Of a stretch of 64,000 bases of DNA, positions 1-8,619 are shown piece by piece. The DNA comes from an uncultured Porphyromonadaceae bacterium (GTDB taxonomy: Bacteria > Bacteroidota > Bacteroidia > Bacteroidales > Muribaculaceae), in the NCBI GenBank assembly GCA_902495075.1, contig CABUVO010000013.1, positions 1 through 64,000 on the forward strand, in the 5' to 3' direction. The position numbers and the translations under genes were made by a program. Position 1 is the first letter of the stretch. Every line of letters starts with the position of its first letter. The notes under the pieces were generated by a model. The model was not told where the DNA came from. It did no database searches and saw only the letters and a program-made list of their open reading frames with translations.

Positions 1-149
1 AGTTATTTTTGAGATGTTTTTGCCGCGTAAAGAAGGAGCATATAGGCATATGCGACTGAATTACAAGGTGAAAACAGCCAAAAAGAACAAGTTTTATAGT
101 GCAAGATTTCATTACTTACATATATCGGTTAATTTTTTTTACTTACTTA
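1..149 (+). repeat. Dispersed structured element, copy E1 (left end outside window)
   Basis: This copy abuts recR. Its core holds AAGGA (33-37), a 6-bp hairpin GCATAT/ATATGC (38-43, 48-53) with loop AGGC, then GACTGA (54-59). An outer helix pairs 13-24 with 67-78 (12 positions, one mismatch, two wobbles) and a short inner helix pairs GTAA 27-30 with TTAC 61-64. The right end, ACTTACTTA (141-149), runs into the recR ATG. The same core occurs at 38920-38987 and, on the minus strand, at 8418-8485. A reverse-oriented, internally deleted copy lies at 11312-11441. Whether it acts as RNA (a recR leader) or as mobile DNA is not decided by the sequence. Confidence 0.75.
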
Positions 150-778
150 TGGATCAAAGTTTTAATTCCCGTCTTCTCGATAATGCGGTGGCGGAACTGT
201 CGAAATTACCCGGCATTGGTCAGAAGACAGCTCTGCGGCTTGCACTTCATCTTCTTCGGCAAGAAAGTAATGTTGCTTTCGATCTGGGCAATTCAATAAT
301 TGAGATGCGAAAAAATATCCGTTATTGTGAACGTTGTCACAATATAAGTGAAAACGACATATGTCCCATTTGTAGCGATTCCAAGCGAGACGGACACATT
401 GTCTGCGTAGTGGAGAATGTTAAGGATGTCATCACAGTTGAGGCAACGAGGGAGCATAAGGGTCTCTATCACGTGCTCGGCGGTCTTATTTCTCCGCTCG
501 ATGGGGTTAGCCCGTCTGATCTGGAAATAGATAGTCTTGTCGATCGTGTTGAGAAAGAAGATATAACGGAAGTGATCCTTGCATTGAGTCCTACGATGGA
601 GGGAGATACAACAAATTTTTATATTTACAGAAAACTGGCGCATCTGCCTGTAAAAGTAACAATGCTGGCACGAGGACTCAGTATTGGGAATGAACTTGAA
701 TATGCCGACGAGTTGACTCTTGGCCGTTCCATTCAGAATCGTATGTTGTTTTCAGATACATTCCATGATAAATTATGA
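149..778 (+). CDS. recR: Recombination protein RecR
   Basis: RecR works with RecF and RecO to load RecA on gapped DNA in the cytoplasm. The 209-residue product has the N-terminal helix-hairpin-helix ([17 protein letters not shown], about 20-36), a four-Cys zinc finger (C60, C63, C72, C75) and a Toprim domain (about 82-180) with the region [15 protein letters not shown]. Length and domain order are normal for the family. The frame stays open upstream to position 14, but that part is translated repeat E1. RecR proteins begin with the helices that start here, so ATG 149 is chosen. The GNAT gene follows after 5 bases, suggesting co-transcription. Confidence 0.96.
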   Translation: MDQSFNSRLLDNAVAELSKLPGIGQKTALRLALHLLRQESNVAFDLGNSIIEMRKNIRYCERCHNISENDICPICSDSKRDGHIVCVVENVKDVITVEATREHKGLYHVLGGLISPLDGVSPSDLEIDSLVDRVEKEDITEVILALSPTMEGDTTNFYIYRKLAHLPVKVTMLARGLSIGNELEYADELTLGRSIQNRMLFSDTFHDKL

Positions 779-783
779 TATAG

Positions 784-1308
784 ATGCTTGAAAAGGAAAA
801 CATAAGACTGCGTGCTGTTGAACCGGAGGATGCAGAGCTGATGTGGGATGTTGAATCCGACTCCAGTCAATGGATATTGAATGGGATGTCTGCCCCTCTT
901 TCTCGCCAGAATATTCTTGATTATGCCTTGTCTTATGATGCAGATCCCATGAGCGCACGTCAGATAAGATTGATCATCGAGAATAAGACTGATAAGGAAG
1001 TTGTTGGCATTGCGGATATATATGATATATCCCCCTCCCACCGGCATGCTTTTGTCGGCATTTACATCCTCCCCTCTAAACGAAGACAGGGATTGGCTGT
1101 AAAATCTTTGGGAATTTTGGAGGATTATGCATTCAGATTGTTAAATATCAATCATTTGGCTGCAAGAATAATGGCAGGGAATGGTGCCAGCATAATTTTG
1201 TTCCAAAAAGCCGGTTATACCCGTCGCGGGGAAATCCCATCGTGGTTTTTATGTGGCAATGAATCTATTCCTCTTCTATTGTATTCAAAAATACTTGGCG
1301 CGGATTAA
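784..1308 (+). CDS. GNAT family N-acetyltransferase (RimJ/RimL/SpeG-like)
   Basis: This 174-residue protein has the GNAT fold. It starts with the usual IRLRAVEPEDAELMW segment and has the acetyl-CoA pyrophosphate-binding loop RRQGLAVKSL (about 100-109) followed by the helix leading to GASIILFQKAGYTRRG. Such proteins transfer acetyl groups from acetyl-CoA to amines of proteins or small molecules. The substrate cannot be read from the sequence; the RimL/SpeG-type N-terminus suggests a protein N-terminus or polyamine. It lies 5 bases after recR and probably shares its transcript. No truncation is seen. Confidence 0.85.
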   Translation: MLEKENIRLRAVEPEDAELMWDVESDSSQWILNGMSAPLSRQNILDYALSYDADPMSARQIRLIIENKTDKEVVGIADIYDISPSHRHAFVGIYILPSKRRQGLAVKSLGILEDYAFRLLNINHLAARIMAGNGASIILFQKAGYTRRGEIPSWFLCGNESIPLLLYSKILGAD

Positions 1309-1402
1309 CATTTTTTGTGTGACAAGGTAAAAAAAGCTTGGAAAAATTTATTAATTTCGCAATTCCGATTGTTCTAAATATATAACTATATCGGATTAGC
1401 TG

Positions 1403-1438
1403 CTATTTGGCATTAAATTTGTCTAAAATGTCAAATAG
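1403..1438 (+). promoter_or_regulatory. Hairpin/inverted repeat overlapping a -7 box upstream of rsfS
   Basis: CTATTTGGCATT (1403-1414) pairs with AATGTCAAATAG (1427-1438) through 12 positions including one G-T wobble. The sequence TAAATTTG (1414-1421) inside it matches the Bacteroidetes -7 consensus TAnnTTTG, but the expected -33 position (about 1391-1394) reads TCGG, a poor match. It could be the rsfS-ftsH promoter with an overlapping operator, or simply a leader hairpin. Confidence 0.4.
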
Positions 1439-1459
1439 AATTAATAACAACAAATATAA

Positions 1460-1819
1460 ATGCAAAAGACCCAAGATATTTCCACTTTAATTGTCGGTGC
1501 GATCCAGGATAAAAAAGGATCAGGCATCACCATTCTTGATTTTGATGATATAGAGAGTGCACCCGCTTCCAAATTTGTTATTTGTCAGGGCAGGAGCACT
1601 TCACAAGTTTCTGCAATTGCTGACGGAATTCGGGAAGATATTCAGAAACAGACTGGTGTGAAGCCTTATAATTATGATGGCTACAGAAATTCTCAATGGA
1701 TTGTTATTGACTATGGGAATGTAATGATTCATGTATTTTTACCGGAATATCGAGAATTCTATAATCTCGAAGACCTCTGGAGCGATGCTAAAATCACAGA
1801 TATTCCTGATCTTGATTGA
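1460..1819 (+). CDS. rsfS: Ribosome silencing factor RsfS
   Basis: RsfS (DUF143/Iojap family) binds ribosomal protein L14 and blocks joining of the subunits when nutrients are scarce. The 119-residue product spans the single family domain, with the conserved stretch KFVICQGRSTSQVSAIADGI (about 35-54) and the C-terminal WIVIDYGNVMIHVFLPEYREFYNLEDLW. Length is typical. The gene precedes ftsH by 46 bases, the usual Bacteroidales order. Confidence 0.95.
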   Translation: MQKTQDISTLIVGAIQDKKGSGITILDFDDIESAPASKFVICQGRSTSQVSAIADGIREDIQKQTGVKPYNYDGYRNSQWIVIDYGNVMIHVFLPEYREFYNLEDLWSDAKITDIPDLD

Positions 1820-1865
1820 TAAAGCGTGATTTTGTTTCAACGTTAAATTGAAAACTCATTAAACT

Positions 1866-3947
1866 ATGAATATGTTCCAGCCCAATAAAGGGCAACGACC
1901 GGGAAACCGGAACAAACGACCCTTGTTCAACATGTATTGGATGTATGCGTTGATCATCCTTTGCATTTTGGGTCTATATTATTTCCAGGACAATACCCAG
2001 ACTAAAGAAGTTGACTGGACTGATTTTGAAAAATATGCCCTTGCAGGAGATGTTGACAAAATCTATGTGTTTGCAGAAAATGGTATAGCCGAAGGTGTGC
2101 TCACACAGCAGGGGGCAAAAAATCTCAAGTTCGACACTTCCCGACTCGCTTCCGGAAGCATGAAGATCAAGACAACTATCCCCTCAACTGATAAGATTCA
2201 GGAAAAGATAGATTCATGGAATACAGCTCTTGAGGCTGAAGGGAAACCCGCCATCAAGATAAACTATGAGAAAGGGAGCGATCTGATGAAACTCTTCTGG
2301 TATTTCGGACCGATTATCCTTATCGTGATTTTCATGGTTTACATGTCAAAACGGATGAGCGGTGGTCCCGGAGGTGGAGGGATATTCAACGTAGGAAAAT
2401 CAAAAGCCATAGTATTTGACAAAAATAATGGAACAAATGTAACGTTCAAGGATGTTGCTGGTCTTGCTGAGGCAAAAGTAGAGATTGAAGAAATTGTTGA
2501 GTTCCTCAAGAATCCACAGAAGTATACTGAACTCGGTGCCAAGATACCACGTGGGGCTCTTCTCGTAGGTCCTCCGGGAACTGGTAAAACATTGTTGGCG
2601 AAAGCCGTTGCCGGCGAGGCTAATGTTCCATTCCTCTCTATGTCAGGTTCGGATTTTGTAGAGATGTTTGTCGGTGTCGGAGCTGCACGTGTACGAGATC
2701 TCTTCAAACAGGCAAAAGAGAAGGCTCCATGCATCGTATTCATTGATGAGATCGATGCTGTCGGACGTGCCCGCGGAAAAAATCCCAATATGGGATCTAA
2801 CGATGAGCGGGAGAATACCCTCAACCAGATGCTCACGGAGATGGATGGATTCCAGTCGAACAATGGAGTGATCTGCCTCGCTGCCACAAACCGTGCTGAT
2901 ATGCTTGACAAGGCTCTTCTGCGTCCCGGACGTTTCGATCGTCAGATATATGTAGACCTTCCGGAACTTTCCGATCGTGTTGAGATATTCAATGTTCATC
3001 TGAGAAACATTAAAGTCAACAGTCATCTGGATGTTGAACAGCTTGCACGCCAAACTCAAGGATTTTCGGGAGCTGATATTGCCAATGTTTGCAATGAGGC
3101 AGCCCTCATTGCCGCGCGCAACAACAAGCAGGCTGTTGACTGGAATGATTTTATGGCTGCCATCGACAGGATTGTCGGCGGCTTGGAGAAAAAATCAAGA
3201 ATCATTACGGATGATGAGAAATTCTCTATAGCTACTCATGAGGCAGGGCATGCAACTATAACATGGATGATACAATATGGAAATCCATTGGTTAAAGTAA
3301 CCATTGTCCCGCGAGGAAGAGCTCTTGGAGCTGCATGGTATGCCCCTGAAGAGCGACAGATCATTCCCACCCAGGCTCTCCTTGACACTATGTGCGGTCT
3401 CCTTGGAGGAAGGGCTGCTGAAGAAGTCTTCACAGGACAGATCGGCACGGGCGCAAGCGATGATCTTGAGAAATGCACGAAGATTGCCCGCTCCCTCGTG
3501 CTTGTTTACGGCATGAGCGATAAACTTCCTAATCTTAACTATAATGATTCTACAGGTCAGGATATGGGCTTTACAAAGCCATATAGCGACGATACAGCTA
3601 AGATTATCGACTCTGAGGTTATGCGCATAGTTAATGAGCAATACGAAAGAGCCAAAAACATACTTCGCGAATATGCCGCTCAGCATAATCAGATCCGAGA
3701 CCTGCTTATTGAAAAAGAGGTTATATATCATGATGATGTTGAAAAGATTCTCGGAAAACGTCAGTGGAAATCTCGCACAGACGAGATAATCGAGATCAAT
3801 AAAAAGGCTGAAGAGGAAAGAGAGAATAAAAAAGAACTCCCAGCCTACGGACAATCCGAGAAAAACGAATCTGATAATGCTGTAAAAAAAACAGAAGATG
3901 ATTCTGATTACGATGATCCCGGCACACCCCCTCCTTTCAACAAGTAG
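1866..3947 (+). CDS. ftsH: ATP-dependent zinc metalloprotease FtsH
   Basis: FtsH is the membrane-anchored AAA+ protease that extracts and degrades membrane and regulatory proteins. The 693-residue product has two N-terminal membrane segments (about 22-40 and 140-160) around an extracytoplasmic domain. The AAA module carries Walker A GPPGTGKT (235-242), Walker B IVFIDEID and the second region of homology; the peptidase motif is HEAGH (458-462). The tail is acidic and ends in a proline-rich PGTPPPFNK. In many Bacteroidales cdsA follows; here a terminator and an unrelated operon follow instead. Confidence 0.98.
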   Translation: MNMFQPNKGQRPGNRNKRPLFNMYWMYALIILCILGLYYFQDNTQTKEVDWTDFEKYALAGDVDKIYVFAENGIAEGVLTQQGAKNLKFDTSRLASGSMKIKTTIPSTDKIQEKIDSWNTALEAEGKPAIKINYEKGSDLMKLFWYFGPIILIVIFMVYMSKRMSGGPGGGGIFNVGKSKAIVFDKNNGTNVTFKDVAGLAEAKVEIEEIVEFLKNPQKYTELGAKIPRGALLVGPPGTGKTLLAKAVAGEANVPFLSMSGSDFVEMFVGVGAARVRDLFKQAKEKAPCIVFIDEIDAVGRARGKNPNMGSNDERENTLNQMLTEMDGFQSNNGVICLAATNRADMLDKALLRPGRFDRQIYVDLPELSDRVEIFNVHLRNIKVNSHLDVEQLARQTQGFSGADIANVCNEAALIAARNNKQAVDWNDFMAAIDRIVGGLEKKSRIITDDEKFSIATHEAGHATITWMIQYGNPLVKVTIVPRGRALGAAWYAPEERQIIPTQALLDTMCGLLGGRAAEEVFTGQIGTGASDDLEKCTKIARSLVLVYGMSDKLPNLNYNDSTGQDMGFTKPYSDDTAKIIDSEVMRIVNEQYERAKNILREYAAQHNQIRDLLIEKEVIYHDDVEKILGKRQWKSRTDEIIEINKKAEEERENKKELPAYGQSEKNESDNAVKKTEDDSDYDDPGTPPPFNK

Positions 3948-3964
3948 AATCCTGATTACTGTTT

Positions 3965-4006
3965 AAAAACGGGCTGTTGATACTTTATGATCAACAGCCC
4001 GTTTTT
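3965..4006 (+). terminator. Intrinsic terminator after ftsH
   Basis: A perfect 17-bp stem (3965-3981 with 3990-4006) with an 8-base loop ends in a T tract (to 4008). It lies 17 bases after the ftsH stop. The A tract on the 5' side would let it also work on the minus strand, but no minus-strand gene is nearby. Confidence 0.92.
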
Positions 4007-4037
4007 TTATATAATTCCCGCAGCTTCGCTGATTTTT

Positions 4038-4121
4038 CAACCACTCAATAACCACGATAGTTACAGATTGACTCTCGCTTCTCAGACAAAAAAGTGGTTG
4101 TTGTATGGTTGTGAGTGGTTG
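4038..4121. repeat. Imperfect long inverted repeat in the ftsH-GLPGLI gap
   Basis: CAACCACTCAATAACCAC (4038-4055) is nearly complementary to 4094-4121, whose right arm holds an extra 9-10 bases and repeats of GTGGTTG. The rest of the 4008-4259 gap holds nothing else I can name. It could be a relic of an insertion or a structured leader; no gene is supported. Confidence 0.45.
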
Positions 4122-4259
4122 GAGATCAAATACACTTTTGCCGTTTACGATGAAAAATGGTTTATTTAAACGCGAAGGAGCGAAGAATAATATGTCGAAT
4201 TAGTAATAACTTTTTACGTTACCAACCTGCACTGATGAATGTTTTTTATTAAAAATTTT

Positions 4260-4289
4260 TTGCCAACTAAAATAATAGTTGTAAATTTG
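4260..4289 (+). promoter_or_regulatory. Promoter of the GLPGLI-receptor operon
   Basis: TTG at 4260-4262 (within a T run, so also TTTG) is followed after 19 bases by TAAATTTG (4282-4289). This matches the Bacteroidetes primary sigma consensus TTTG-N19-TAnnTTTG. Transcription would start about 4296, some 50 bases before the ATG at 4347. The spacer contains the first predicted operator and the predicted start site lies in the second, so repression by occlusion fits. Confidence 0.8.
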
Positions 4290-4315
4290 CCGCATCAACT
4301 ACATTTTTAGTTGAT
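4264..4315. promoter_or_regulatory. Two predicted BlaI/MecI-type operators
   Basis: Operator 1 is CAACTA-AAATAA-TAGTTG (4264-4281). Operator 2 is ATCAACTA-CATTTT-TAGTTGAT (4294-4315). Both have perfect arms with a 6-base spacer, and their centres are 32 bp apart, about three helical turns. The CTA-N6-TAG geometry and the ACTACATTT core resemble the staphylococcal mec/bla operators bound by MecI/BlaI dimers. A BlaI-family gene lies at 29064-29450 in this window; linking it to these sites is inference. Confidence 0.65.
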
Positions 4316-4346
4316 ATCCATATTGAAATCATTAAAACCGATAGAT

Positions 4347-5210
4347 ATGAAAAAGTTATTATTTGCGCTCGCAATTTCTTTCGCTGGCATCTCAGTATGC
4401 GCACAAAAAGCTGACATCATCCTGAGCTATGATGAGCAGTATCCAACTAAAACAGCCACCTCTACCAAAAATAAGATGAGTCTTCTTATTGCGCCGGATA
4501 AGTCTAAATACTTTAATGACATCAGTCTTTTCAACGACTCCCTCTCATCTACTCCAGATGGTAAGAAGCAGCTACAGGAAATAATCATGGCTACATGCAT
4601 TACTCAAAATCCTGACGGGTCAATATCTGTAGATTATAGGAAGGGTCCGGTTAAAAAAATTGATCTTTATGTATTCACGGATCGGAAAGACAACAAAATG
4701 ACCGTATACGACAAATGGGCACTCGAACATGGATATTATACCGAAAACCTTGATGAACAGCAATGGTCAATAAATTCGGATTCTACCCAAAACATTTTGG
4801 GATACGAGTGCCTCATGGCGGAATCTGATTATCATGGCAGACATTGGAAAGCATGGTTTACCCCTGAAATACCCTATCCTTTCGGTCCCTGGAAACTACA
4901 GGGCTTACCCGGCATAATACTCAAAGCAGAGACAGAGGGTGGATTTATGTTCATCGCTACAGGTATTGAGAAAACAGACCGTGTCATAACTCCGATATAT
5001 TCACCACAGGAATATTCAAAAACCACTCGTCTTAAAGCGCTATCTGACGAAGACTATTATCAGCATAATGCTCAAAGTGTTTTGCAGGCAAAATATGGAA
5101 GTTCGGTCACAGTTAAATCAACTCGCAAAAACGAAGATGGCACTGAGACTCCGGCTCCTCAATTTGACGGCAAACTTCACAGCTTTGAACCCGACTACTT
5201 GAATAAATAG
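4347..5210 (+). CDS. GLPGLI family exported protein
   Basis: This 287-residue secreted protein belongs to the Bacteroidetes GLPGLI family, seen from the motif WKLQGLPGIILKAE in its second half. It has a signal peptide (MKKLLFALAISFAGISVCAQ). An in-frame TTG at 4311 lies inside operator 2 and would put twelve residues before the signal peptide, so ATG 4347 is preferred. The family's biochemical role is unknown to me; members often sit next to TonB-dependent receptors, as here, 4 bases before the next gene. The two genes probably form one operon under the operators at 4264-4315. Confidence 0.85.
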   Translation: MKKLLFALAISFAGISVCAQKADIILSYDEQYPTKTATSTKNKMSLLIAPDKSKYFNDISLFNDSLSSTPDGKKQLQEIIMATCITQNPDGSISVDYRKGPVKKIDLYVFTDRKDNKMTVYDKWALEHGYYTENLDEQQWSINSDSTQNILGYECLMAESDYHGRHWKAWFTPEIPYPFGPWKLQGLPGIILKAETEGGFMFIATGIEKTDRVITPIYSPQEYSKTTRLKALSDEDYYQHNAQSVLQAKYGSSVTVKSTRKNEDGTETPAPQFDGKLHSFEPDYLNK

Positions 5211-5214
5211 CATT

Positions 5215-7815
5215 ATGAAACCACTTGCATTACTGATTGTCTTAATATTATGCGTTCCTGTGTTTTCATACGCTGAAATTTTTGTATCAGGCACAGTAAT
5301 AGACAAGGAGAATAATGAGCCTTTGGTCGGAGCATCGGTCATGATAAAAGGAGGCGATGGGAAAATCAAGAAATTCGCGACATCAAAGCAAGGTGGGAAG
5401 TTTAATATTGCCCTCTCCTCAATCGAAGGTTGCAGTCTTGAAATCTCAATGATAAGTTTTGCGAAGCAGACTATTCCTCTCCATAACGCCAAATTCCCAT
5501 TGACTGTATATCTAGAACCGGGATCAATACAGTTAAAGGAAGTGGCAGTTAAAGCCGACAAAATTCGCGAACAAGGAGATACGATCACATATGGTGTAAG
5601 CGCATTTGCACAGACACAAGACCGTTCAATCGGCGATGTGTTGAAGCGGATGCCCGGTATTGATGTTGAGAAATCTGGAAAAATAAAGTATCAGGGAGAA
5701 GACATAAATAAATTCTACATTGAAGGAGCCGACCTGCTGGGTGGGAAATATGGAGTGGCAACAAACGGTATCAACCATGAAGATGTCGGAGCAGTAGAAG
5801 TGATGGAAAATCATCAGCCAATGCAAGTTCTTTCCGGAATAAGCTTTTCCGACAAGGCAGCTATAAACCTCAAATTAAAAAACAAGGCTAAAGCCACATG
5901 GTCTTTTAATGGGAAGGCAGCCGGTGGATACTCATGGCAACCACAAGGGGCTTTATGGGAAGGTGAACTATTCGCAATGGCTGTAATGCCAAAATTTCAA
6001 AACATCACCACACTGCGTGCAAATAACACCGGGAGGGATCTATCATCTCAGATAACCGATTTCTTTGCGCTCTCACGAGAGACCGATCTCAGCAGATACA
6101 CTGGAATATCATTGCCGGGCGTGCCATCACTTAATCGTAAACGTACCCTCATGAATCGGTCTGCCATGATTTCTACCAATTCATTGTGGAAACTTAGGAA
6201 CGGAGAATTTAAGACCCAGATAGATTATTCCTTTAATCGTATCACCGCTGACGCAACCAACATCACCACTTATTTCCTTCCCGATGGCAACAGAATGATA
6301 ACAGAGAAACGCAGCGGTTTGGAAAAGACCCATTCCCTCTCTGCGAGATTCATATACGAATTGAATAGGAAAACGGCTTTTATAAACAACACACTCAAAA
6401 CAAATATTGACTGGGACAAAATTAATGTGGATTTAACAGGAAGTATTCCCAATAACCAGTCTGCTAATCTCCCGGATTATTACGTAAATAATGATCTTAA
6501 AATAATAAAACGGTTTAATGGAAAACATCTGATAACATTCAGGAGTCAGAATGAATGGGAGTCTCTTCCCCAGACATTGAATGTAAACATAAATGGAAGC
6601 CTGTCACATCAGAATGTGCGAGATCATGCATTTTTCACTGATGAAAGCATTGCATACGCGTTTACCCTAAAAGGTATAACTGTAAGCATGGAGGCGGGAC
6701 TGAAAGGATATTTAAGATCCATGAAATCAGATCTTGAAGGGACTGTATTGGATTCTTTCGAAACAGTCGGAGTACTTGGAGATTTAACAAATACTGTAAA
6801 TACCAACTACTTCACCATCTACGCTATTCCCAAATTCGAATATTGGATTCAAAGGGTAAACATTGCGCTTAATGTGCCAATAAGATTTGCACAATATACC
6901 TTCAACAAATCAATAGCAGACAGGTCGGAGTTCTACATTTCGCCCTCACTTAAAGTCAACTGGAAGCCGAATAATCGACTGTCAGTTACATTGGGGGGAA
7001 GAACGGGACGATCACCAATGAATCTAAATCTCATTCATCCCGGATACGTCATGACTGATTACCGCTCATTCAGCAAAGGAGTTGACGATTTCTATAATTC
7101 CAGCTCCCATAGCATTTCTGCACAAATGGCATATAAGCATACCCGCAAAGGAATATTCGGAGATATAAAACTCATGCAATCGTGGTCAGCTGTCCCATTC
7201 ACCATGTCGCAGCAACTGATTGGAGATTATATAGTCCATTCATACTCTTCGGCAAGAAACAGAAGTAAAAGTTTCATAGCCAATGGCAAAATTGGCAAAG
7301 CACTTAACTTCATGCGCGGGAGCAGCTCTATAAATGGCTCATTCCGAAAAACAGAATCCCATCTTATCTCCCAGCAGCAAAGTGTAAACTCAGTAGGCAC
7401 GTCATGGAATGCAGGGATAAAAATAAACTGTGCACCTGTAAGATGGCTAAGTATCGACTATAAATTCGATTTCTCCTCATCGCGGCTTGCCATGAACGGA
7501 GAAAAAGCCTCATGGCTCTCCTCCATAGAAAACGAACTCTTGTTCGACATCCTGCCACTCCCAAAGTGGGAATGGACAATATCCGGCGAACATTATAGAA
7601 ATGAGATCGCGCCAGGCAGTTATAAGAATCTCTTCCTTCTTGACACGAAGATCACCTTCAATCTAAACAAAAAGATTGAGTTATCCGCCAGCCTCAACAA
7701 CATTTTTGATCGCCGCACCTACAACTACATCACCTATAACCAACTGAGTTCATACGAATCCCGGCGCTGGCTCCGCGGCCGCGAACTCCTCCTCTCCCTC
7801 ACCCTCCGAAAATAA
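5215..7815 (+). CDS. TonB-dependent receptor-like outer membrane protein with carboxypeptidase-regulatory N-domain
   Basis: The 866-residue product has a signal peptide (about 1-21). A carboxypeptidase D regulatory-like beta-sandwich follows (about 23-103, SGTVIDKENNEPLVGASV). Next is a plug-like domain (about 115-225, with IGDVLKRMPGIDVEKSG and FYIEGADLL), then a long beta-barrel region. This is the layout of SusC-like/TonB-dependent receptors without the extra SusC signature, and no SusD partner lies next to it. The substrate is unknown. The last residues (LLLSLTLRK) do not end in the usual aromatic residue. The gene is translated from the GLPGLI transcript. The C-terminal codons (7740-7815) are unusually GC-rich for the region. 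Confidence 0.85.
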   Translation: MKPLALLIVLILCVPVFSYAEIFVSGTVIDKENNEPLVGASVMIKGGDGKIKKFATSKQGGKFNIALSSIEGCSLEISMISFAKQTIPLHNAKFPLTVYLEPGSIQLKEVAVKADKIREQGDTITYGVSAFAQTQDRSIGDVLKRMPGIDVEKSGKIKYQGEDINKFYIEGADLLGGKYGVATNGINHEDVGAVEVMENHQPMQVLSGISFSDKAAINLKLKNKAKATWSFNGKAAGGYSWQPQGALWEGELFAMAVMPKFQNITTLRANNTGRDLSSQITDFFALSRETDLSRYTGISLPGVPSLNRKRTLMNRSAMISTNSLWKLRNGEFKTQIDYSFNRITADATNITTYFLPDGNRMITEKRSGLEKTHSLSARFIYELNRKTAFINNTLKTNIDWDKINVDLTGSIPNNQSANLPDYYVNNDLKIIKRFNGKHLITFRSQNEWESLPQTLNVNINGSLSHQNVRDHAFFTDESIAYAFTLKGITVSMEAGLKGYLRSMKSDLEGTVLDSFETVGVLGDLTNTVNTNYFTIYAIPKFEYWIQRVNIALNVPIRFAQYTFNKSIADRSEFYISPSLKVNWKPNNRLSVTLGGRTGRSPMNLNLIHPGYVMTDYRSFSKGVDDFYNSSSHSISAQMAYKHTRKGIFGDIKLMQSWSAVPFTMSQQLIGDYIVHSYSSARNRSKSFIANGKIGKALNFMRGSSSINGSFRKTESHLISQQQSVNSVGTSWNAGIKINCAPVRWLSIDYKFDFSSSRLAMNGEKASWLSSIENELLFDILPLPKWEWTISGEHYRNEIAPGSYKNLFLLDTKITFNLNKKIELSASLNNIFDRRTYNYITYNQLSSYESRRWLRGRELLLSLTLRK

Positions 7816-8145
7816 CTTTACAATCAAAACCGATCGGATTACGGCTAATCAACATACATCCGACCGAAGTCACGTGTAGTTGTCCCCAAAAACAGCTACC
7901 ACACATACATATTCAAGGATTGCATTCTGTTTTGTTCCGCGAGTTGATTCGAAACAGCTATGGTCTTCTACATAGCTCCCGAGGAACATTCATCTCATCA
8001 AGCGGATTAAATGGTACGTCTGAGATGTATATTTGAGAGGGTCTCTAATACTATTAATGGGATAGAGATGATAACTCTTTTCATTTTCGACATGGGCAGA
8101 TCACCTTCACATTTTATTATACTCTAACTCCAAGAGGTAAAGGAA
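7816..8145. other. Gene-free stretch after the receptor gene
   Basis: I see no open frame with coding character, no RNA gene and no clear terminator here. Composition is ordinary for the region until about 8100, where it becomes AT-rich and enters the repeat block at 8159-8536. It may contain remnants of decayed genes; nothing specific can be supported. Confidence 0.4.
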
Positions 8146-8291
8146 AAATTGTAAGTAATTTAAGTTTCGCAAGCTTCTACTTAAAGTTTAATAATTTTGA
8201 ATTTAAATGTTTATCTGGTTGTCTCGGTTTGAACTCTATACTAATCGCGACAATCCAATAAACTTATATAATGCGCATAGCGCAAATAAAC

Positions 8292-8334
8292 TTATAAACT
8301 TCAACTTTACGCTTGCGAAAGTTGAAGTTTATAA
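8292..8334. repeat. Perfect 17-bp hairpin, with a related smaller inverted repeat at 8159-8185
   Basis: Arms 8292-8308 and 8318-8334 are perfectly complementary (core AAACTTCAACTTT / AAAGTTGAAGTTT) around a 9-base centre containing CGC-TT-GCG. The smaller repeat TTTAAGT/ACTTAAA (8159-8165, 8179-8185) encloses TTTCGCAAGC, the reverse complement of the centre of the large hairpin, so the two look like diverged inverted copies. There is no T tract placing it as a terminator. Confidence 0.6.
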
Positions 8335-8345
8335 ATATTCATATC

Positions 8346-8536
8346 TTAGAAATTGTTTAAATTTATTACGAAAAAAATATTATATTAGAATCTTTCGGGA
8401 ATTTTGAGGTTCTTTTTGGCTACTTCCGCCAAGTTTCGGCAGTCGAAACCGACAGGTTTCTCCTTTCTCAACTAGCGGAATCACCTCAAAAATAACTCTC
8501 AAACTTCCTCGAAAATAAATTTAAACAGTTTCTTAA
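8346..8536 (-). repeat. Dispersed structured element, copy E5, with 22-bp terminal inverted repeats
   Basis: Terminal repeats 8346-8367 and 8515-8536 match at 20 of 22 positions (TTTAAATTTATT inner part). Read on the minus strand the core has AAGGA (8465-8461), hairpin arms GAAACC/GGTTTC (8460-8455, 8450-8445) with loop TGTC, then GACTG (8444-8440). The outer helix is formed by 8475-8485 with 8418-8429, and a 4-bp inner helix by 8470-8473 with 8432-8435. Both flanks, such as AGTTATTTTTGAG and GCCAAAAAGAAC, match copy E1. The terminal repeats differ completely from those of E2 and E3. Confidence 0.75.
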
Positions 8537-8538
8537 TT

Positions 8539-8568
8539 TTTGCGTTTTAAATAATATTATTAATTTTG
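8539..8568 (+). promoter_or_regulatory. Promoter of trpB2
   Basis: TTTG (8539-8542) is followed after 18 bases by TAATTTTG (8561-8568), fitting the Bacteroidetes consensus. The predicted start is about 8575, leaving a leader of roughly 45 AT-rich bases before ATG 8620. The -33 box lies 3 bases beyond the end of element E5. Confidence 0.7.
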
Positions 8569-8619
8569 TATTATAATTTATGATTAGATTATAAATATAC
8601 ATAAAATATTATTAAAAGT

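Noticed and set aside
14..148. In-frame N-terminal extension of recR
   Set aside because: It is the translation of dispersed element E1. RecR proteins begin at the residues encoded from 149, and the same DNA occurs in noncoding positions elsewhere.
3987..4169. 60-codon frame after ftsH
   Set aside because: It starts inside the ftsH terminator and crosses an inverted repeat; no ribosome-binding context or recognisable product.
4174..4200. GAAGGAGCG string resembling the core of the dispersed element
   Set aside because: The following bases do not form the 6-4-6 hairpin, GACTG is absent, and no outer helix can be drawn.
8207..8407. 66-codon plus-strand frame
   Set aside because: It lies wholly in the AT-rich repeat block, crosses a perfect hairpin and part of element E5, and has no coding character.
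8469..8474. CAACTA half-site as a third BlaI operator
   Set aside because: No TAGTTG arm follows at 6 bases; it lies inside element E5.
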